Shown: positions 59,466-64,000 of the stretch, piece after piece
How positions within the stretch are numbered: position 1 is the first letter of the stretch
Layout: every line of letters begins with the position of its first letter
Assembly (NCBI RefSeq): GCF_003390335.1
Contig: NZ_QUOU01000001.1
Location: forward strand, 1,736,001-1,800,000
Length of the DNA: 64,000 nucleotides
Source: Thalassotalea euphylliae
GTDB taxonomy: Bacteria > Pseudomonadota > Gammaproteobacteria > Enterobacterales > Alteromonadaceae
Direction: 5' to 3'
Notes under the pieces: generated by a model
The model's database searches: none
What the model saw: only the letters and a program-made list of their open reading frames with translations
What the model was told of the DNA's origin: nothing
Translations under genes and position numbers: made by a program

Positions 59466-59765
59466 ATGGATGCTGAACTTATCGAGTCAACCCGCAAGAG
59501 TGTCTTTACGGCAATAAAAAGTCGTAATGTCGCTGGTGTACTGATGGCTTTTCTTACTTGTATTGTCTTAGTCCCGGGAATGACAACCTACCTACCTTTT
59601 GGTGCCGCCGACCAAATTGGCGTGCCTATCTTATTGTTTCCATTTATTTGGACTGGCTTGTGTTTATACAGCTATATGGCTGAAAAAGCATGGCACCCTT
59701 GGGCGCTAATGATCTCTTTGTCTGTGAGCCATGGCGTATTGTCTTATTTGGCGCTGACCGGATAA
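59466..59765 (+). CDS. DUF3649-like small membrane protein
   Basis: A 99-residue protein with three predicted helices (VLMAFLTCIVLVPGMTTYL, VPILLFPFIWTGLCLYSYMA, WALMISLSVSHGVLSYLALT). The length, AAYLPF-like centre and place directly before a PepSY gene and a DUF3325 gene match the DUF3649 members of siderophore loci. It is probably an accessory subunit of an inner-membrane iron-reduction complex. No clear ribosome-binding site is visible before ATG 59466. Confidence 0.75.
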   Translation: MDAELIESTRKSVFTAIKSRNVAGVLMAFLTCIVLVPGMTTYLPFGAADQIGVPILLFPFIWTGLCLYSYMAEKAWHPWALMISLSVSHGVLSYLALTG

Positions 59766-59789
59766 GCACAGAGTTAGGAAGCTTGGAAA

Positions 59790-61463
59790 ATGAAAAGTAA
59801 ATCAATTAAAAAACTCTACACCTTGCATAGCTGGGTTGGCATTATCACAGGCGTACTCCTGTTTGTTATTGCCTTTACTGGTGCCGTGTCAGTATTTGGC
59901 CGACCTGAAATTAAAATTTGGGCAAACCCAGAAATTCGCGCATTAGCACCTATCGACACCGCTAAGGTGGAGCGATTAGTCGCACAATATGCTCCGCGCG
60001 TGCCAGAACATTACAAAGAAGAAATACTGATATTTCTGCCAAGAGTGGGTGGTAACAAACACTTGGCGATTATTTTTGGATCGCATCACGGCGAGCTTGC
60101 TGCGGCAGATGAAGATAGCGCTAATAGTGATCAGGGCGAGCCAAAACACAGTCCACCAGTGGGTACTTCATTTGAATTTGATCCTCGTAGCTATGAGTTA
60201 GTGCAAGAAAAGTCGGGGTTGATGTCAGAAATTTTTGAGACGTACGAGTCGGACATGGCTGACTTTATCGTCGATTTCCACGCAGATCTACATTTGGGTA
60301 GACCCATTGGTCTATTAACGACTGGTGTACTTGGCTTAACCATGATGTTATCCATTGTTACTGGTATTTTTGTTCATCGAAAAATACTGGCGCAATTATT
60401 TACCTTCAGGCCAAGAAAGAACTATAGCTTGATGCTAAACGATGGTCACAAAGCGATTGGCGTTTGGGGCTTGCTGTTTAACTCGGTGATCGCTTTTACC
60501 GGGGCATTTCTTGGGCTTGCTGTGGTGGTGCTTGTGCCAGCGGCGGCTTTTGTCTCGTTTGGCGGTGATCAAGACAAGCTAGTAGAAACGTTTACCGCGA
60601 TTCCCGAGCCCGTTATTCAACATATTGAACAACCAACAGCGATTGGTGCGGCATTTGATCAGGCGTTTGAGCTTCATGATGAGGTTATCGTGCGATCAAT
60701 GACAGTGATGGGCTATGGTGATGGAAGTGCCAAAATGTACGTTGGTATTGCTGGTGGTGAAAGCGTTGCATCACAAACTGCTGTTTATCACGCTGATGGA
60801 GAGTTTATCGAGCGTTACAGCAACTTTGGGCGCATTGAAGGGGTTACTGGCGATATATTAGATATTATGTTCCCGCTCCATTTTGGTAATTTTGGCGGAG
60901 TGTTCGTTAAACTGATATGGGCAGGACTAGGTTTAGGTACTGCCTTGTTGCCACTCACTGGACTTATGCTCTGGATTGAGCGTGGTGTCAATGCTGCTAA
61001 TCCTCGTTACTCAATGCAAACATACCAGCGTTTTAATCGTCTTACAGTCGGCGGTTGCGGCGGCATAGTGGTTGCCACAGTGTTGCTATTTCCTACGCAG
61101 ATGTTTCTTAAATACTTGATGGATGTTGACGATGTCGGCAGCGTTATCGGCTGGCCTTTTTTCGGTAGCTGGCTACTTATTCTTTTATTGGCGTTTGTGG
61201 TGAAGTGTGAAAAGCACTTTGCCAAGCAACTCGCTTACCTAACCGCATTCCTTTTAATCACAGTGTTGCCAATCGACCTTGCGGTGACAGGCACACAAAA
61301 AATAGATGAAATTCTCAACGGGCATTATATGAGCACCGCAATTGATATCGTTTGCTTGAGCTTAGGTTTATATCTTATTCATGTGGTTAAAGTATTTGCG
61401 AAAAAGCAGCAGGTGCCAGAAACAGCATCAATAAAGCAGCCGATGATTAGGGAGGGAGCGTAA
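59790..61463 (+). CDS. PepSY-associated membrane protein 2 (iron-siderophore reductase-like)
   Basis: A 557-residue inner-membrane protein. KLYTLHSWVGIITGVLLFVI is TM1, VDFHADLHLGRPIGLLTTGV and NDGHKAIGVWGLLFNSVIAF carry helix-associated His residues, and FPLHFGNFGGVFVKLIWAGL leads to the last core helix. Three further C-terminal helices make it longer than protein 1. The family is thought to pass electrons across the membrane to siderophore iron. It lies 24 bp after the DUF3649 gene and is immediately followed by the DUF3325 gene. Confidence 0.85.
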   Translation: MKSKSIKKLYTLHSWVGIITGVLLFVIAFTGAVSVFGRPEIKIWANPEIRALAPIDTAKVERLVAQYAPRVPEHYKEEILIFLPRVGGNKHLAIIFGSHHGELAAADEDSANSDQGEPKHSPPVGTSFEFDPRSYELVQEKSGLMSEIFETYESDMADFIVDFHADLHLGRPIGLLTTGVLGLTMMLSIVTGIFVHRKILAQLFTFRPRKNYSLMLNDGHKAIGVWGLLFNSVIAFTGAFLGLAVVVLVPAAAFVSFGGDQDKLVETFTAIPEPVIQHIEQPTAIGAAFDQAFELHDEVIVRSMTVMGYGDGSAKMYVGIAGGESVASQTAVYHADGEFIERYSNFGRIEGVTGDILDIMFPLHFGNFGGVFVKLIWAGLGLGTALLPLTGLMLWIERGVNAANPRYSMQTYQRFNRLTVGGCGGIVVATVLLFPTQMFLKYLMDVDDVGSVIGWPFFGSWLLILLLAFVVKCEKHFAKQLAYLTAFLLITVLPIDLAVTGTQKIDEILNGHYMSTAIDIVCLSLGLYLIHVVKVFAKKQQVPETASIKQPMIREGA

Positions 61464-61703
61464 ATGACCTTTATGGCAATACTCGCAACTATCTTAGGTG
61501 TGTTGCTCGCAGATGATAACGGTAGTTTGACGGCTAATGTGCTGAAAAGGTTAGCGGCTACTTTTGCTCTGACGCTAGCTTTAGTGTTAGTGGCATGTGA
61601 TTACGGTACATTACGGGGCGTTTTTGTATTTCTCGGCATTGCAGGGGCAATAGGCGCTTTATATACCTTGGTGCGTGCTCGACCCGATGTAAGAGCTAAT
61701 TAA
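61464..61703 (+). CDS. DUF3325-like small membrane protein
   Basis: A 79-residue protein with two or three helices (FMAILATILGVLLADDN, LAATFALTLALVLVACDYG, VFVFLGIAGAIGALYTLVRA). It begins on the base after the PepSY stop codon, with AGGGAGGG in the end of that gene as ribosome-binding site. DUF3325 proteins close DUF3649-PepSY-DUF3325 units beside siderophore receptors. Function unknown beyond that context. Confidence 0.75.
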   Translation: MTFMAILATILGVLLADDNGSLTANVLKRLAATFALTLALVLVACDYGTLRGVFVFLGIAGAIGALYTLVRARPDVRAN

Positions 61704-61734
61704 GCGTCACTAATGTCAACTAAAACTATTAACC

Positions 61735-61765
61735 AGCCAGTAGCTTAAAGGTACTGGCTTTTTTT
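61735..61765 (+). terminator. Rho-independent terminator of the DUF3649-PepSY-DUF3325 unit
   Basis: AGCCAGTA and TACTGGCT with a 9-nt loop and TTTTTT. Confidence 0.88.
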
Positions 61766-61908
61766 AATTCGTTATTTTGGCTGAGAAAACATTAAACGTA
61801 TAGCCTTAGTGCATGAGTGTATGATGTAATGTTGTTGTTGAAATTGTAAATAAAAATGTAAATTCCGCAGCTCCAGTGTGCTAGCCGTAACAATCTAGAG
61901 GGGTTGCT

Positions 61909-62910
61909 TTGTTGTTTTATCGTGTGTTGTCGATAGGCGCTATTGCCTTGAGTGTACTAATGTCTGGGGGAGCAAGTGCTAATCCAGCATTAAAATCTCA
62001 GTTTAAAAGACCTGAAACCATTCCTTTTCCTGCCCATAACCCTTATTCAGTGCAAAAAGCAGCACTGGGTAAAATGCTCTTTTTCGATCCGCGCTTGAGT
62101 AACAATCGCAATATGACTTGTGCCACTTGTCATAATCCTAGTTTTGGCTGGGAAGATGCTACCCAGCTTTCAGTGGGGGATCAAAATACCAAATTAGATC
62201 GACACTCGCCGAGTATTATCAATGTTGCTTGGGGCAAAAGCTTTTTTTGGGATGGCCGTGCAACTACGCTAGAAGAGCAAGCCAAAGGCCCGATTGAGAG
62301 TGCCGTCGAAATGAACTTACCGATTGGCGAAGCGGTTAATCGGTTAAAACAGGTGCCGCAATACCGCACTTGGTTTGCCCGCGCGTTTGGCAATGAAGGT
62401 ATCACCGCCGATAATATTGCTAAAGCAATCGCCACTTATGAGCGTACCGTTGTCTCTGGTGAAGCGCCTTTTGACCGCTGGGTTAACGGGGATGACAGTG
62501 CGATCAACGAATCTGCTAAGCGCGGTTTTGATTTGTTTGTGGGCAAAGCCCAATGTGCGGATTGTCACAGTGGCTGGAATTTTACTGATCAGGAATTCCA
62601 CGACATCGGCTTAGCTGGCGAAGATCAAGGCCGTGGCAAGCTGACGGGTAAATCGCAAGAAAAGTTTGCATTTAAAACGCCAAGCTTGCGTAACATCGGC
62701 CAAAGAGCGCCGTATATGCATGACGGACGATTCGAAAACTTAACTGCGGTAATCGGCCACTACATACCTGGTGGTTTGAAGCGCGCAAGTCTTTCTAAAA
62801 AAATGCAGCCAATAGCGTTAAATGCGACTGACATTGCTGATTTAGAGCAATTTATGTTAACCCTTACTGGTGATGATAGCGCCGTAAGTTTACCTATTTT
62901 ACCGTATTAG
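61909..62910 (+). CDS. Di-heme cytochrome c peroxidase (CcpA/MauG family)
   Basis: A 333-residue exported protein. Signal peptide (GAIALSVLMSGGASA). The two heme c sites are CATCH (MTCATCHNPSF, about residue 70) and CADCH (AQCADCHSGWNF, about residue 218). KTPSLRNIGQRAPYMHDGRF and LFFDPRLSNNRNM are family landmarks, and the Met/His-bearing YMHDGRF is the high-potential heme region. Classical members reduce H2O2 to water with electrons from cytochrome c or a blue copper protein; MauG-like members modify proteins. Start TTG 61909 with AGAGGGG ahead. A chemoreceptor gene follows 9 bp later. Confidence 0.9.
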   Translation: MLFYRVLSIGAIALSVLMSGGASANPALKSQFKRPETIPFPAHNPYSVQKAALGKMLFFDPRLSNNRNMTCATCHNPSFGWEDATQLSVGDQNTKLDRHSPSIINVAWGKSFFWDGRATTLEEQAKGPIESAVEMNLPIGEAVNRLKQVPQYRTWFARAFGNEGITADNIAKAIATYERTVVSGEAPFDRWVNGDDSAINESAKRGFDLFVGKAQCADCHSGWNFTDQEFHDIGLAGEDQGRGKLTGKSQEKFAFKTPSLRNIGQRAPYMHDGRFENLTAVIGHYIPGGLKRASLSKKMQPIALNATDIADLEQFMLTLTGDDSAVSLPILPY

Positions 62911-62919
62911 GGGGCCAGC

Positions 62920-64000
62920 ATGACCATCAAATCTAAGTTACTTTACAGTTTTATTGCGATTATTCTGGCCTTTGGCACTTTGGCTGTCTATCTGGTGTAT
63001 TTGCTCTTTCAACAAGGGCAACAAACGGTTTATGCGTTTAACCAGCCGATGCAAGCGGTGGTGAATAGCCAGCACGCGGCAGAGCAGTTTGGCCAGGCCG
63101 TCGACTTGGCTCAGTCAGTACTTATCATGACCACGCCAAGCGAGAATGATAGCGTAATGACGCAATTTCAAGAGTTGCAGCAAGCCTTCAATCAATCAAT
63201 GGCGATTGCCCAGGAAAATGCGCTGACTCAAGCGACGAAAGAACTGGGTGAGTCGGTAAATGCGGTGTCGTCACAGTGGTTTGCCGAAAAAGAGCAGTAC
63301 TTATCAGCAGTAAGCCAGCATCAGCTGCACGACATGCGATTGCTGAAAAAGCAGCAGCTCAAGGTCTCTGCATTATTGTCTGAGTTTGCAAAAAATACCG
63401 AGGCTGATGCTGAACATATTGCCAAACAAGTGACCGCTAATACCGATCAGCAACTGCAATTAGCGGGCATTACACTGTTGATCTTCACGCTCGTTGCATT
63501 GTTTATCTCGTTTTATTTAACTAACAGTTTGTTAAAACCGATCAGCCAGTTAAAAGCGGCAGCCATCGCACTGTCGCGTGGTGATGGTGATTTAACGCGT
63601 CGCTTAGTGAATCGCGATAAAGATGAAATTGATGCCCTGAGTAAAGAGTTCAACTCGTTTATTGATAAAGTGCAGCACATTGTCAGTGAAATTGCCGGCT
63701 CAGTAAGCCACACACATGATAAGGTGGCTGAGTTTTCACGTATTTCAGACAGCACACAGCAAGGCACTGAGCAGCAAAAAGTGGAAATTGAGCGCGTTAA
63801 CGAATCGATCAGCCAAGTGTTGACCTTAGGTTCACAAGTCACAGAATCAAGTGAGTCAGCGCAGCGACAATCCAATGAAATTGTTGATTACACTAAACAA
63901 GGTGTTGAACTTACCGAGCAAAGTAATGAACGTATGTCTCTGCTCACTGAAAAAGTTGAGGCCGCGAGTGATGTTATCTTCTCGCTGAGTAATTCAAGCG
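62920..64000 (+). CDS. Methyl-accepting chemotaxis protein, 3' truncated by the window end
   Basis: 360 codons are visible and the frame is open at 64000. It starts MTIKSKLLYSFIAIILAFGT (TM1), then a helical periplasmic region rich in Gln and Ala (residues about 35-185, four-helix-bundle-like), TM2 (LAGITLLIFTLVALFISFYL), and HAMP (NSLLKPISQLKAAAIALSRG, DGDLTRRLVNRDKDEIDALS). The early cytoplasmic helices follow; the conserved tip is beyond the window. The 9-bp gap to the di-heme peroxidase gene suggests cotranscription. Confidence 0.88.
   Translation, partial: MTIKSKLLYSFIAIILAFGTLAVYLVYLLFQQGQQTVYAFNQPMQAVVNSQHAAEQFGQAVDLAQSVLIMTTPSENDSVMTQFQELQQAFNQSMAIAQENALTQATKELGESVNAVSSQWFAEKEQYLSAVSQHQLHDMRLLKKQQLKVSALLSEFAKNTEADAEHIAKQVTANTDQQLQLAGITLLIFTLVALFISFYLTNSLLKPISQLKAAAIALSRGDGDLTRRLVNRDKDEIDALSKEFNSFIDKVQHIVSEIAGSVSHTHDKVAEFSRISDSTQQGTEQQKVEIERVNESISQVLTLGSQVTESSESAQRQSNEIVDYTKQGVELTEQSNERMSLLTEKVEAASDVIFSLSNSS

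Overview
The window reads as chromosome of a marine gammaproteobacterium in the Alteromonadales, most like the Colwelliaceae (Colwellia/Thalassotalea). This is an inference from protein likeness, from gene orders shared with enteric bacteria, and from the mix of heme/iron uptake, nickel superoxide dismutase and NhaA genes. Coding density is high, genes on both strands are intact, and no phage, integrase or full-length transposase was seen.

Region 1 (1-22 kb). It opens with the 3' part of a large BNR-repeat (VPS10-like) protein, then a divergent XRE-cupin regulator / cysteine-synthase-like pair with palindromic operators between them. Next comes a stretched version of the enteric gcvA-ygdD-rlmM ... 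xni-ppnN ... queF/syd neighbourhood. The insertions are an alpha/beta hydrolase, a chemoreceptor with an orphan peptide-type binding protein, NAD-type isocitrate dehydrogenase, a DUF3192 protein, a GGDEF protein and an M61 peptidase.

Region 2 (22-40 kb). This is the enteric order recR-htpG-adk, pulled apart by accessory genes. Between recR and htpG lie nhaA, a Rap1a/Tai-like secreted protein, nhaR, an unknown gene and a frameshifted gene. htpG has a textbook RpoH promoter. Between htpG and adk is the most interesting cassette: a Fur-box-like site, a pseudoazurin, two unknown small proteins (one His-rich and membrane-bound), nickel superoxide dismutase sodN, its maturation protease sodX, and a 10-TM putative manganese-type transporter. 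A three-gene operon follows (alpha/beta hydrolase, secreted unknown, class 3 lipase).

Region 3 (40-47 kb). This is a conserved housekeeping block: yhbY divergent from rlmE-ftsH, then folP-glmM-tpiA-secG-tRNA-Leu(GAG). Conserved order stops at the tRNA.

Region 4 (47-64 kb). Accessory genes: a dehalogenase/epoxide-hydrolase-like enzyme divergent from an HxlR regulator, a MITE-like element, a thioredoxin-fold lipoprotein, a fasciclin protein and an ABC1 kinase. Then comes an iron (siderophore or heme) uptake region with two related TonB receptors, two PepSY membrane proteins, DUF3649 and DUF3325 proteins, and Fur-like sites ahead of each unit. The window ends with a di-heme cytochrome c peroxidase and the 5' part of a chemoreceptor 9 bp downstream.

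All functions come from reading motifs and remembered family sequences; no database search was run.
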